Shown here: in pieces, positions 55,664 through 63,917 of the stretch
How positions within the stretch are numbered: the first letter of the stretch is position 1
Layout: each line of letters opens with the position of its first letter
Program-made: the position numbers and the translations under genes
Notes under the pieces: model-generated
Seen by the model: only the letters and a program-made list of their open reading frames with translations
Databases searched by the model: none
What the model was told of the DNA's origin: nothing
NCBI RefSeq assembly: GCF_001907675.1
Contig: NZ_MPNT01000005.1
Span: forward strand, 62,001-126,000
Reading direction: 5' to 3'
DNA from: Mycobacterium paraffinicum
Lineage (GTDB): Bacteria; Actinomycetota; Actinomycetes; Mycobacteriales; Mycobacteriaceae
Length of the DNA: 64,000 nucleotides

Positions 55664-55861
55664 ATGGCCGACGTGAGCACATCCCGCGCCGATCTGGTTT
55701 GCGAAGGCGGTGGCGTCCGGGGCATCGGGCTGCTCGGGGCGGTGGACGCGCTGGCCCAGGCGGACCAGGAGTTTCTGCGGACGTGGAGCCACCCGGATTA
55801 CCTGGCGGCGTGCAGCGGCCCGACGAAGGGCGCGCCTGCGCAGGGTCAAAACCCGCGGTGA
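55664..55861 (+). pseudogene. Truncated patatin-like phospholipase (Rv2037c remnant)
   Basis: The frame reads MADVSTSRADLVCEGGGVRGIGLLGAVDAL, which is given here in part as ADLVCEGGGVRGIGLLGAV, the Gly-rich oxyanion loop of patatin-like phospholipases. It stops after 65 residues, before the GxSxG nucleophile motif, and there is no continuation in any frame to the next gene. In H37Rv a complete patatin-like gene (Rv2037c) follows the transporter. This looks like the 5' stub left at a deletion or insertion junction and cannot be catalytic. Confidence 0.75.
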
Positions 55862-55864
55862 GGG

Positions 55865-56155
55865 CTATCCCCGCGCGCAGCGGATCTCATTGAGCCGGTG
55901 TTCGACCCGCTCGACGTCGGCGGGCAGCGGCAACTGGTTGGTGACCCGGGTGATTTCCACGCCGATATCAACGGGATTGATCGGCCAGAATTGGCGCTTC
56001 ATGAGTTTGCTTGCGATGGCGCGGATCTCGTCGTCGCACAGTCGTCGGCGAGCCAGGGCTGCCAAGGGGGAATATCCGGTCGTCGGCATGCCGGCGGGGT
56101 ATCCGGCCCGCACAAAAGCCACGATGCTCGACACCCACAGGGCCAGGTCCATCAT
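55865..56155 (-). CDS. DUF3349 family protein
   Basis: A 96-residue helical protein of the actinobacterial DUF3349 family. The diagnostic start is IVAFVRAGYPAGMPTTGYSP, followed by LAALARRRLCDDEIRAIASKL, then VDIGVEITRVTNQLPLPADVERVEHRL. Members of known structure are small helical bundles with a putative ligand groove, but no function is established. It is convergent with the truncated patatin gene and divergent from the DUF3097 gene. The 209-bp gap to that gene (56156-56364) has an AT-rich patch and probably holds both promoters. Confidence 0.88.
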   Translation of the reverse strand: MMDLALWVSSIVAFVRAGYPAGMPTTGYSPLAALARRRLCDDEIRAIASKLMKRQFWPINPVDIGVEITRVTNQLPLPADVERVEHRLNEIRCARG

Positions 56156-56352
56156 CCCACCTCGCTCACCGCCGCTTGAGAGTGAGCAGCAGTTCTTACG
56201 ACTAGCAACGTACCATCGGCAACGCCATCAGCTCAGTAACGCCACACAGTTAAAACGCACTTTTTACACGTCCGCGAAAGTCGGCAGTGACGAGCGATCT
56301 TCGCCACGTTGCGCCCGGGCGCGCCGTAACGACGTTTGACCGCAAGGCTTTC

Positions 56353-56358
56353 TACTAT
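56353..56358 (+). promoter_or_regulatory. -10 hexamer of a leaderless DUF3097 transcript
   Basis: TACTAT fits TANNNT and ends 6 nt before the GTG at 56365. It decides the start over a longer in-frame GTG at 56287. Confidence 0.55.
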
Positions 56359-56364
56359 TGCCGC

Positions 56365-57198
56365 GTGGCTGATCGCTATGGAACCGATGTCCTTGCCGCG
56401 GGCCGGCGCAAGCCCCGCTCGACCGAGCACCCAGCCGAGCTCGGCCTGGTGGTCGAGGACGCGCAGACGGGTTACGTCGGTGCGGTGGTGCGAGTCGAGT
56501 ACGGACGGGTCGACCTGGAGGACCGGCGCGGGCACGTGCGCGGCTTTCCTTTGGGCCCTGGCTATTTGCTCGAGGGCAGGCCGGTGATTCTCACGGCGCC
56601 ACGCCGTGCGGCGCCGGCGGGCCCGACACGAACGGCGTCGGGCTCGGTGGCCATGCCGGGCGCTCGCGCCCGGGTCGCTCGCGCCAGCCGGATCTACGTC
56701 GAGGGCCGCCACGACGCCGAGCTCATCGCGCAGGTGTGGGGCGAGGACCTGAAGATCGAGGGGGTCGTCGTCGAGCACCTCGGCGGCGTGGACGACTTGG
56801 TGGACATCGTGGCGGAATTCGACCCCGGTCCGGGCTGCCGGCTCGGGGTGCTCGTCGATCATCTCGTCGCGGGTTCGAAGGAGGCGCGGATCGCCGACGC
56901 CGTTCGACGGGGGCCGGGTGGCAGTCACACCCTGGTGGTCGGTCATCCCTACGTCGACATCTGGCAGGCCGTCAAGCCGCAGCGGCTGGGCCTGACGGTC
57001 TGGCCGGACGTGCCCCGCCACATCGAGTGGAAGCGCGGCGCATGTCACGCGCTCGGCTTGCCGCACGCGAACCAGGCGGACATCGCCAGGGCCTGGCGCC
57101 ACATCCGTTCCCGGGTCCGCGATTGGAACGACCTCGAGCCGGAGCTGATCGGCCGGGTCGAGGAGCTGATCGACTTCGTGACGCAGCCGGCCCCATGA
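56365..57198 (+). CDS. DUF3097 family protein
   Basis: A 277-residue protein of the DUF3097 family, which is widespread in actinobacteria. It begins MADRYGTDVLAAGRRK and carries family segments SRIYVEGRHDAELIAQVWGEDL and GVLVDHLVAGSKEARIAD. The central EGRHDAE...LVDH pattern looks like a Toprim fold (Glu, then Asp-x-His), suggesting nucleic-acid or metal chemistry. This is inference. The function is unknown. It overlaps efeO by 4 nt, so it may be cotranscribed with the iron-uptake genes. Confidence 0.85.
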   Translation: MADRYGTDVLAAGRRKPRSTEHPAELGLVVEDAQTGYVGAVVRVEYGRVDLEDRRGHVRGFPLGPGYLLEGRPVILTAPRRAAPAGPTRTASGSVAMPGARARVARASRIYVEGRHDAELIAQVWGEDLKIEGVVVEHLGGVDDLVDIVAEFDPGPGCRLGVLVDHLVAGSKEARIADAVRRGPGGSHTLVVGHPYVDIWQAVKPQRLGLTVWPDVPRHIEWKRGACHALGLPHANQADIARAWRHIRSRVRDWNDLEPELIGRVEELIDFVTQPAP

Positions 57199-58439
57199 CT
57201 GACCGGCGTCCGGCCCGAAGGCGACGCTGTCGTGGATTACCGCCGGCGGCAGCGGTCTTGGTCGTCGCCGCAGCGACCGCCTGCAGTCCGTCCGGCGGCA
57301 ACGTGAGCCGCGCGGAAGCGGAGAAACCCCGCGACGCAAACGGCGTCAGGGTGACCCTGGCGAACCGGGGCGGCAAAGACGCCTGCGGGCTGGACCGCAC
57401 GAACGTCGCCGCCGGCCCCGTGACATTCACGGTCGTCAACACGAGCGCGCCCGGCATCAGCGAAGTCGAGTTACTCAGCGCCGAGCGGATCGTCGGCGAG
57501 AAGGAGGACCTGGCCCCCGGGCTGGACCCGGTTTCGTTCACCGTGACCCTCGACGGCGGCACGTATCAACTGTATTGCCCCGGCGCGAGCGACGAATACC
57601 AGACGTTGACGGTCACCGGCAGGGCGGCGGTGGGGCCGACCGGCGGCGTGGCCGACGCCCTCAACCAGGGCACGAAGGACTACGCCGCGTACGTCGTCCA
57701 GCAGATCGGCCAGCTCGGCGGCGGCGTCAAGGCACTCGACGCGGCCGTGCGGGCGGGCAACGTCGACGCCGCGAAGGCTGCTTACGCCAGAGCGCGCGTC
57801 TTCTGGGAGCGTTCGGAGTCCGCCGTCGAGGGCTTCATCTTGATGGGCTTCGCGGTAGGCGACAATGCGGGGCGCCTCGACTACCTGATCGACATGCGGG
57901 AGTCCACTCCAGTCGATGCGAAGGTCGGCTGGAAGGGCTTCCACGCCATCGAACGCGACCTATGGCAGGGCGGGGGGATCACGCCTGGCACGAAGGCCCT
58001 CAGCTCCGAATTGGTCGGCAACGTGGGCAAGTTGACCGCCATCGTCGCCCTCCTGCAGTACAAGCCCGAGGACTTGGCCAACGGCGCCAGCGACCTCGTC
58101 GAGGAGATCCAGAACACCAAGATCACCGGAGAGGAAGAGGCCTTCAGCCACATCGACCTCGTCGACTTTGCCGCCAACGTGGAAGGCGCCCGGCAGGCCT
58201 ACGCATCGCTGCGGCCGGGCCTGGAGAAGATCGACGCCAATCTCGTCGGCCAGATCGACCGCCAATTCCGCACGGTGCTGGCCACTTTGGATGGATATCG
58301 CGATCCGGCCGCGTTGGGTGGCTTCCGGGCTTACACCCCGGCGCTGCAAGCCGCCGACGCCGCCAAGCTGACCGCGGTCATCCAGCCGCTGCACCAGAGC
58401 CTGTCGGCGGTTGCCCCAAAAGTGGTGTCGGCGGGCTGA
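57195..58439 (+). CDS. efeO: Iron uptake protein EfeO (cupredoxin plus imelysin M75 domain)
   Basis: A 414-residue exported lipoprotein. After a basic N-terminus and a hydrophobic segment (AAAVLVVAAATACSPSGG, with a lipobox TAC) comes a cupredoxin-like domain (residues 40-140: VTFTVVNTSAPGISEVEL, YQLYCPGASDEYQ). Then follows an imelysin/M75 domain (150-410) with the metal motif FHAIERDLW (HxxE). EfeO binds extracellular iron and hands it to the permease EfeU. No EfeU is in this window. The ATG overlaps the DUF3097 stop; efeB starts 2 nt after the efeO stop. Confidence 0.93.
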   Translation: MTDRRPARRRRCRGLPPAAAVLVVAAATACSPSGGNVSRAEAEKPRDANGVRVTLANRGGKDACGLDRTNVAAGPVTFTVVNTSAPGISEVELLSAERIVGEKEDLAPGLDPVSFTVTLDGGTYQLYCPGASDEYQTLTVTGRAAVGPTGGVADALNQGTKDYAAYVVQQIGQLGGGVKALDAAVRAGNVDAAKAAYARARVFWERSESAVEGFILMGFAVGDNAGRLDYLIDMRESTPVDAKVGWKGFHAIERDLWQGGGITPGTKALSSELVGNVGKLTAIVALLQYKPEDLANGASDLVEEIQNTKITGEEEAFSHIDLVDFAANVEGARQAYASLRPGLEKIDANLVGQIDRQFRTVLATLDGYRDPAALGGFRAYTPALQAADAAKLTAVIQPLHQSLSAVAPKVVSAG

Positions 58440-58441
58440 CC

Positions 58442-59728
58442 GTGAGCGAGGCTGCGGCCAAACCCGATGGAGGCGAGCAGGTTTCGCGTCGGCGCATGAT
58501 CGGTGGCGCCGTGTTGGCCGGGCTCACCGGCGCCGCCGGGGGAGGAGTGGCAGGTTACGCACTGGCGGCCGGACGCGATGGCGTCGGCGCGGCCGGCGGC
58601 GATGACGACAACGTCGACTTGCGCCGTAGCTACCCCTTCTACGGTCAGCCGCATCAGGGTGGAATCGCCACGCCGCCACAGCGTTATGCCGAGTTCATGT
58701 CCTTTGCGCTGGCCACGGGCGCCGGTCGCACCGAGCTGCAAACGCTACTGGCGCGCTGGTCGGCCGCGGCCGCGATCCTGCAGCAGGGTAAGCCCGTCGG
58801 CACCGTGCAGCCACGCGTCGACGTGCAGCCACCCATCGACACCGGGGAGGCGTTCGGACTGAGTCCGGCCGGCCTCACCGTCACCATCGGCTTGGGACCG
58901 TCGCTGTTCGGCGATCGGTTCGGGCTCGCCGGGCGGCGGCCCGCCGCGTTCACCGACTTGCCGCCGCTCAACGGGGACAACCTCGACCCCCGCCTGCGCG
59001 GCGGCGATCTGTCCGTCCAAGCGTGCGCCGACGACCCGCAAGTCTGCTACCACGCCGTGCGAAACCTGGCCCGACTGGGCCGCGACATCGTCTCGCCGTC
59101 CTGGGCGGTGCTGGGATTCGGGCGGGCCTCGGCCGGCCCGGGCCAGCACACCCCACGAAACCTGATGGGGTTCAAGGACGGAACCCGCAACGTCGTCACG
59201 GATGCCGAGTACGACCGATTCGTCTGGGTCCGGGACAGCGACCAGCCGTGGATGAACGGCGGAACGTATCAGGTGGTGCGCAAGATCCGGATGCTCCTCG
59301 AGACGTGGGACGTCGACCGCATCGGCAACCAGCAGCGCATCTTCGGCCGCACCAAAGAAGAGGGCGCACCACTGAGCGGCAGGGGCGAGTTCGATGCCCC
59401 CGACTTCGCAGCCAAGGGCGCCGACGGTAACCCGCTCATCGATCCGATGTCTCACGTCGCCCTGGTCGCCCGCGAGAACAACGACGGCATCATGATTCGG
59501 CGCCGGTCCTACAACTACACCGACGGCCTCGATACCAATGGTCAACTCGACGCCGGGCTGCTGTTCGTTTCGTATCAAAAAGATCCGCAAGATTTTATTC
59601 GGTTGCAGAACCGGTTGGGCGCCCACGATCTGCTGAACGAATACGTCCGCCACATCGGCTCAGCAATCTTCGCGGTGCCGCCCGCGCCCGCCGAAGGCCA
59701 CTACGTCGGGCAAAGCCTCTTCGGCTAA
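58442..59728 (+). CDS. efeB: DyP-type haem peroxidase EfeB
   Basis: A 428-residue dye-decolorising peroxidase with a Tat signal (SRRRMIGGAVLAGLTGAAGG). It has the DyP motif NLMGFKDGTRN (the GxxDG Asp for peroxide activation), an Arg region VRDSDQPWMNGGTYQVVRKI and the proximal His in MSHVALVAREN. In EfeUOB systems EfeB is periplasmic and is thought to oxidise iron or release it from haem. The gene starts with GTG and is coupled to efeO. Confidence 0.94.
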   Translation: MSEAAAKPDGGEQVSRRRMIGGAVLAGLTGAAGGGVAGYALAAGRDGVGAAGGDDDNVDLRRSYPFYGQPHQGGIATPPQRYAEFMSFALATGAGRTELQTLLARWSAAAAILQQGKPVGTVQPRVDVQPPIDTGEAFGLSPAGLTVTIGLGPSLFGDRFGLAGRRPAAFTDLPPLNGDNLDPRLRGGDLSVQACADDPQVCYHAVRNLARLGRDIVSPSWAVLGFGRASAGPGQHTPRNLMGFKDGTRNVVTDAEYDRFVWVRDSDQPWMNGGTYQVVRKIRMLLETWDVDRIGNQQRIFGRTKEEGAPLSGRGEFDAPDFAAKGADGNPLIDPMSHVALVARENNDGIMIRRRSYNYTDGLDTNGQLDAGLLFVSYQKDPQDFIRLQNRLGAHDLLNEYVRHIGSAIFAVPPAPAEGHYVGQSLFG

Positions 59729-59890
59729 GCAAATCTCGCCGAGCGCGAGCGGCCGTTCGACGGTGCCGCGTTTCGGCTGTGTGAGGAATCGTGTCGGTCA
59801 GGTAAAACAAAGCCGTCCGCCGTCACACATCGGCCGCCGCCGAGCACTAACTCCGTGAAGCCGCAAGATCAGCACAAACGGAGGGATCAC

Positions 59891-60415
59891 ATGACCGACG
59901 CGCTCGTCATCGACGCCGAAGGCCTCGACAAGCTGTCGTGTACCGCCAGGGCCAACCCGGCGACCGGCAAGAAGACCCTGAAAGCCAAGACGGTCTGCGA
60001 GACCGGGTTCCGCAACATGACCTACGTCCGCGACCTGGCGCCGATGCTAGTGGGCGAGCCGCCCGCGCTGCTCGGCGACGACTCGGCGCCCAACCCGTCC
60101 GAGACGGCCCTCGCCGCGCTGGGTTCGTGCGTGTCGGTGGGCTTGCTGGCGAATGCGACGCACCGCGGGGTGACCTTGACCAAGATCGAGGTCGAGATGG
60201 AAGGCGACATCGACATCTCCGCGGTGTGGGGCGTGGGTGACACCCCCGAGGGAAAGCACCTCGGCTTCAGCGCGGTCCGCTGCAAGGTGACGCTGGCCGG
60301 AGACGCCGACGAGGCGACCCTCAAGGAGATCCACGACAACGCCGTCGCCTGGTCACCCGTGGTTAACACGTTCCGCAACCCGGTCACCGTCGACTCGACG
60401 CTGGCCACGGAATAG
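59891..60415 (+). CDS. OsmC family protein
   Basis: A 174-residue OsmC/Ohr-fold protein, a possible thiol-dependent peroxidase. The two expected Cys positions are present (LGSCVSVGLL for the second, and VCETGFRN or SCTARA in the first region). PNPSETALAALGSC is the standard family motif. GGAGGG lies just before ATG 59891. It lies 22 nt before the cyanase gene and is probably the first gene of the cyanase operon. The 162-bp upstream region (59729-59890) must hold the promoter, but I cannot assign one with confidence. Confidence 0.85.
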   Translation: MTDALVIDAEGLDKLSCTARANPATGKKTLKAKTVCETGFRNMTYVRDLAPMLVGEPPALLGDDSAPNPSETALAALGSCVSVGLLANATHRGVTLTKIEVEMEGDIDISAVWGVGDTPEGKHLGFSAVRCKVTLAGDADEATLKEIHDNAVAWSPVVNTFRNPVTVDSTLATE

Positions 60416-60437
60416 GTATCGGGACGGGGAAGCTGCT

Positions 60438-60911
60438 GTGCCAACGGTATTGACGAAGACCGATCTCGCCCAGGTCGTCAGGGTGGCCCGCGCCAAGCGG
60501 GGCGTGAGCTGGGCGAAAATCGCCGAATCGATCGGCAAAGACCCGGTGTGGACGGTCGCGGCGCTGCTCGGGCAGCACCCGCTGACCGCCGGCGAGGCGT
60601 CAACGGTCGCATCGCTGCTCGACCTCGACGACGAGGCGGTCGCGGTCCTGCAGCTGATGCCGTATCGGGCCTCCGATGCGACCATGGCAACAGACCCGAC
60701 AATCTACCGATTCCATGAGGCGCTGGCCGTCTACGGCCCGGCGATCAAGGAACTCATCCATGAGGAATTCGGGGACGGCATCATGAGCGCGATCAACTTT
60801 AAGCTGAGCGTGCAGCGGCGCCCGCACCCCGAAGGCGACAGGGTGGTCGTCACGTTCGACGGCAAGTTCCTCGACTACGCATGGAAGCACTCGGCCAAGG
60901 AGGTCTCATGA
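60438..60911 (+). CDS. cynS: Cyanate hydratase (cyanase) CynS
   Basis: A 157-residue cyanase that converts cyanate plus bicarbonate to CO2 and carbamate, which gives ammonia. The N-terminal helix-turn-helix-like domain (RVARAKRGVSWAKIAESIG) and the catalytic C-terminal domain are both present. The active-site Arg and Glu are in IYRFHEALAVYG and the Ser in GIMSAINFKL, as in the E. coli decamer. The GTG start at 60438 has GGGGAAG upstream. It overlaps the acyl-CoA-dehydrogenase-like gene by 4 nt and is part of a six-gene operon with an ECF sigma factor and a channel. Confidence 0.95.
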   Translation: MPTVLTKTDLAQVVRVARAKRGVSWAKIAESIGKDPVWTVAALLGQHPLTAGEASTVASLLDLDDEAVAVLQLMPYRASDATMATDPTIYRFHEALAVYGPAIKELIHEEFGDGIMSAINFKLSVQRRPHPEGDRVVVTFDGKFLDYAWKHSAKEVS

Positions 60912-61975
60912 CTGCCACGATGAACCCGGCGGCGGGCCAGTTGGATGTCGGACTGTTGGAGGACATCCGGGACCACGCGGGAGGGCTGGACCGCGGCGAG
61001 CATCAGTCCCGCCGCAGCTTCACCGCGTTGGGCGCGGCCGGTCTGCTCGGGATGGGCGCACCCGCCAACACCGACGGCAGCCTCCCCGAGATGGCCGAGG
61101 TGATCCGGCTGATCTCCGGGGAATGCATGAGTACCGGGTTCTCGTTATGGGCACACCGGATGGCGGTGGAATATTTGCTCACGGCGGCAACGCCTTTCGG
61201 TATCGGCGCCGCCGAGCCACTCCTCGCCGGCACCACACTGGGGGTAACCGGAATGGCGTCGGCGTTCAAGGAGGGGGCGGGATGCGGCAGCATCGAGTTG
61301 ACGGCCACCGCGATCGACGGCGGCTACCGGGTGTCCGGTCCGATCAGGTGGGCCAGCAACCTTTACCCCGACTCGACCATGGTGACCGCGGTGCGCACCG
61401 ATGCGGGTGAGCGGCTGATCGTCGCCCTGCCGCTCGATACGCCAGGCGTGGTGGTGGGAGACCACTTCGACCTGCTGGCAATGGGTAGCACCGCTTCGTC
61501 ATACCTCAACCTGACCGACGCTTACGTCCCCTCGGCCCAAGTGTTGTCCGGCGATTTCGGGGGCTTCCTGCACGCGGTCCGCCCGACGTTCCTCATCCTG
61601 CAGTCGGCCATGTGCCTGGGCCTCACCAGGACCGCGGTGCAGCAGGCCAAAGACGGCCTCTCCGGCGTCAACTCGGTGTTCAGTGCCCAAGTTGACGACG
61701 TCGCCGAAAAGCTCGCCACCGCGGAGGCCAGACTCGCGGATCTGGCTGCTGCGGTGGGCGGGGATGAGTCGCCAACCAAGAGGGAGCTGTTGTCCCTGCG
61801 TCTCACCGCGGCCGAACTCTCCAGCGCCAGTGCGGATCTCGAGATCCGCACTGCCGGCGGTAAGGGTTATGCGAGCAGGACGTCGGCAAGTCGCCGCTAC
61901 CGGGAGGCGGCGTTCATCCCCGTCCAGTCCCCATCCGAAGGGCAGCTGCGCTGGGAACTGGCCGCATGCGGTTGA
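60908..61975 (+). CDS. Acyl-CoA-dehydrogenase-fold flavoprotein
   Basis: A 355-residue protein of the acyl-CoA dehydrogenase / flavin monooxygenase-like superfamily. N-terminal helices and the middle beta domain are visible (LLAGTTLGVTGMASAFKEGAG, then YRVSGPIRWASNLYPDS), followed by a helical C-terminus (LEIRTAGGKGYASR...). It is slightly shorter than most acyl-CoA dehydrogenases (about 380). I do not see a clear catalytic Glu, so it may be a DszC-like monooxygenase or have lost dehydrogenase activity. It is translationally coupled to cynS. The substrate is unknown. Confidence 0.78.
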   Translation: MTATMNPAAGQLDVGLLEDIRDHAGGLDRGEHQSRRSFTALGAAGLLGMGAPANTDGSLPEMAEVIRLISGECMSTGFSLWAHRMAVEYLLTAATPFGIGAAEPLLAGTTLGVTGMASAFKEGAGCGSIELTATAIDGGYRVSGPIRWASNLYPDSTMVTAVRTDAGERLIVALPLDTPGVVVGDHFDLLAMGSTASSYLNLTDAYVPSAQVLSGDFGGFLHAVRPTFLILQSAMCLGLTRTAVQQAKDGLSGVNSVFSAQVDDVAEKLATAEARLADLAAAVGGDESPTKRELLSLRLTAAELSSASADLEIRTAGGKGYASRTSASRRYREAAFIPVQSPSEGQLRWELAACG

Positions 61976-61985
61976 GTGCGAGACG

Positions 61986-62606
61986 ATGGTGACCCCGGTG
62001 GCGGTGCCGCCGGGGGGCACCGAATCGGAACCGGCGGTCGCAGGCATTCCGCTGGCCAGTCTGGTGCGCGACTTTCATCGGCCGATGGTCAATTTCGCCC
62101 GCACCATGGTGGATTCGCCGACGGTGGCGGAAGAGGCCGTCCAAGAAGCGTGGGTGCAGGTACTGCAGTCCGCGGATTCCTTCGAGGGCCGCTCGTCGGT
62201 CGGGACGTGGCTGTTCGGGATCGTCAAGAACACCGCCTCACGGCACCGGCGCCGCGAATCCCGTATCCGCGACCACGAGGTGCTGTCTGCCGACGACGTC
62301 GACCCCTTGGCGGGCCGCATGCATCCCGCCGGCCACCCCGATGCCGGACACTGGAGTTTTCCGCCCTCACGGCGCTTCCTGCCGGAGGACCGCGCCACGG
62401 AGAACGAGCTCGTCGGTTACGTCCGTACGGCGCTGGACGCGCTGCCGGAGCGGCAACGGCAACTGGTCATCCTGCGTGACATCGTCGGCACCTCGGCCGA
62501 AGAGGCGGCCGAACTTCTCGAACTGACCGCCGAAGGGCAGCGCGCGCTGCTCTACCGCGCCCGGGGAAATCTTCGCAACGAATTGGAAAAGCGGTATCGC
62601 CGATGA
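61986..62606 (+). CDS. ECF RNA polymerase sigma factor
   Basis: A 206-residue ECF sigma factor. Region 2 is LASLVRDFHRPMVNFARTM, VAEEAVQEAWVQVLQS and GRSSVGTWLFGIVKNTASRHRRR. The linker is longer than usual and holds His and Pro (MHPAGHPDAGHWSFPPSRR). Region 4 is LDALPERQRQLVILRDIVG, SAEEAAELLELTAEGQRALLYRAR. It directs RNA polymerase to its own set of promoters, and often to its own operon. The next gene overlaps by 4 nt and is a zinc-finger anti-sigma factor. The start ATG 61986 is 10 nt after the preceding gene. Confidence 0.92.
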   Translation: MVTPVAVPPGGTESEPAVAGIPLASLVRDFHRPMVNFARTMVDSPTVAEEAVQEAWVQVLQSADSFEGRSSVGTWLFGIVKNTASRHRRRESRIRDHEVLSADDVDPLAGRMHPAGHPDAGHWSFPPSRRFLPEDRATENELVGYVRTALDALPERQRQLVILRDIVGTSAEEAAELLELTAEGQRALLYRARGNLRNELEKRYRR

Positions 62607-62872
62607 CCGTCCACGACAACACAGTTCCCGCCATCGACTGCGTCGACTTCGTCCGACTGGTCGACGAACTCGTCGATTCCGACCCCCGACAGTGGGGCCC
62701 CATCGTCGCCAAGCACCTCGACGAGTGCCCCCCATGCCTGGTCTACCTGCAACAGATGCTCGATCTCAAGATTCTGCTCAACCACGCCTTCGAGGGGGAG
62801 CGGCTCAGCGAGGAGCACATCTCCGGGGTCATCAACGCGATCAACGCTTTACGGAAGGGCGAACACCGATGA
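62603..62872 (+). CDS. Zinc-finger (zf-HC2-like) anti-sigma factor
   Basis: An 89-residue soluble protein with Cys near residue 13 (IDCVDFVRLVDEL) and the zinc motif H-x3-C-x2-C (KHLDECPPCLVYLQ). It lacks a membrane helix, so it would act in the cytoplasm, where zinc or thiol redox change could release the sigma factor. It overlaps both the sigma gene and the channel gene by 4 nt. It belongs to the ZAS anti-sigma class by motif and position. Confidence 0.85.
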   Translation: MTVHDNTVPAIDCVDFVRLVDELVDSDPRQWGPIVAKHLDECPPCLVYLQQMLDLKILLNHAFEGERLSEEHISGVINAINALRKGEHR

Positions 62873-63780
62873 CGATCAACGCGCAAGCGCCGCAACTGGA
62901 TGGCGAGGCGGCCCCACCAAACGTCTTCACGGACTTGCCTTCTGACGCCACACCGAAGGTTCCCGACGATCCCTTCGAGCCGCTCAGCGTGGGCGCCATG
63001 GTGGACAGGGTGGCCGCCATGGCGGTCGAGAAGGCGACGCACCCGTGGGCGTTCCTGGTGCGCTCCCTGGTCGGCGGTGCGATGGTCGCGTTCGGAGCGC
63101 TGCTGGCACTGATGGTGAGCACCGGGGTAAAGACCCCCGGCGTCGCGAGTTTGTTGATGGGCCTGGCATTCGGCATGTCCTTCGTGCTGATCCTGGTGTC
63201 GGGCATGTCATTGATCACCGCCGACATGGCTGCGGGATTCCTCGCCGTCCTGAACCGGGCCATGAGCGTCGGTAGCTATGCCTTCCTGGTCGTCGTGGGC
63301 CTCGTCGGCAACGTGTTGGGGGCGCTGCTGTTCGTCACCGTCTGCGGCGCCGCCGGAGGGCCGTACCTGGGCGCCTTCGCCGAGCGGGCGGCCACCGTGG
63401 GCACCCAGAAGGCCGGCCAGCCGTTCTGGACCGCACTGCTCCTTGCCGTGGTGTGCACGTGGTTCCTGCAGACCTCGATGTGCATGTTCTTCAAGGCGCG
63501 TAGCGACGTCGCCCGAATGACATTCGCGTTCTACGGTCCGTTCGCGTTTGTCATCGGCGGCACCCAGCACGTGATCGCCAACGTCGGCTTTCTCGGTCTT
63601 CCCCTGCTGCTCAACCTGTTTCACCCGATCGCGCCCCGCGGAACGATCGGTTGGGGATTCGGCGACCACGGCTTGCTTACCAACCTCGGCGTCACCACCG
63701 TGGGCAACCTGATCGGCGGCACACTGTTTGTGGCGTTGCCGTTTTGGATCATCGCCCAGTTGCAGCGCCGCCGGATCTAG
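62869..63780 (+). CDS. Formate/nitrite transporter (FNT) family channel
   Basis: A 303-residue FNT-family protein with six membrane helices after a 60-residue polar N-terminus. FNT features include AVEKATHPWAFLVRSLVGGAM, the AFGMSFVLILVSGMSLITADM helix (broken half-helix) and the central His in GGTQHVIANVGF. FNT proteins are pentameric channels for formate, nitrite or hydrosulfide. Because the operon begins with cyanase, the channel may carry cyanate, nitrite or bicarbonate; this is inference. It is the last gene of the operon. Confidence 0.9.
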   Translation: MTINAQAPQLDGEAAPPNVFTDLPSDATPKVPDDPFEPLSVGAMVDRVAAMAVEKATHPWAFLVRSLVGGAMVAFGALLALMVSTGVKTPGVASLLMGLAFGMSFVLILVSGMSLITADMAAGFLAVLNRAMSVGSYAFLVVVGLVGNVLGALLFVTVCGAAGGPYLGAFAERAATVGTQKAGQPFWTALLLAVVCTWFLQTSMCMFFKARSDVARMTFAFYGPFAFVIGGTQHVIANVGFLGLPLLLNLFHPIAPRGTIGWGFGDHGLLTNLGVTTVGNLIGGTLFVALPFWIIAQLQRRRI

Positions 63781-63846
63781 CCGGCGAGTGAAGACAGCGT
63801 TACGGGCGCCTTAACGCGCGCCGGTAACAGCCCTCCGTCCCGTTGG

Positions 63847-63866
63847 TTAGGGACTTAAGCCTCACG
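63847..63866 (+). promoter_or_regulatory. DosR (DevR) box upstream of a universal stress protein gene
   Basis: TTAGGGACTTAAGCCTCACG compares well with the DosR consensus TTSGGGACTWWAGTCCCSAA. The left half is perfect except one base and the centre is intact. The right half is weaker. The box ends 51 nt before the stress-protein ATG, at a normal distance for hypoxia/NO induction by DosR. Confidence 0.6.
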
Positions 63867-63917
63867 ACCGACGGTGGCGCGTGTTTATAGCGTCGTCCGT
63901 GATGGAGGGAGAACGAA

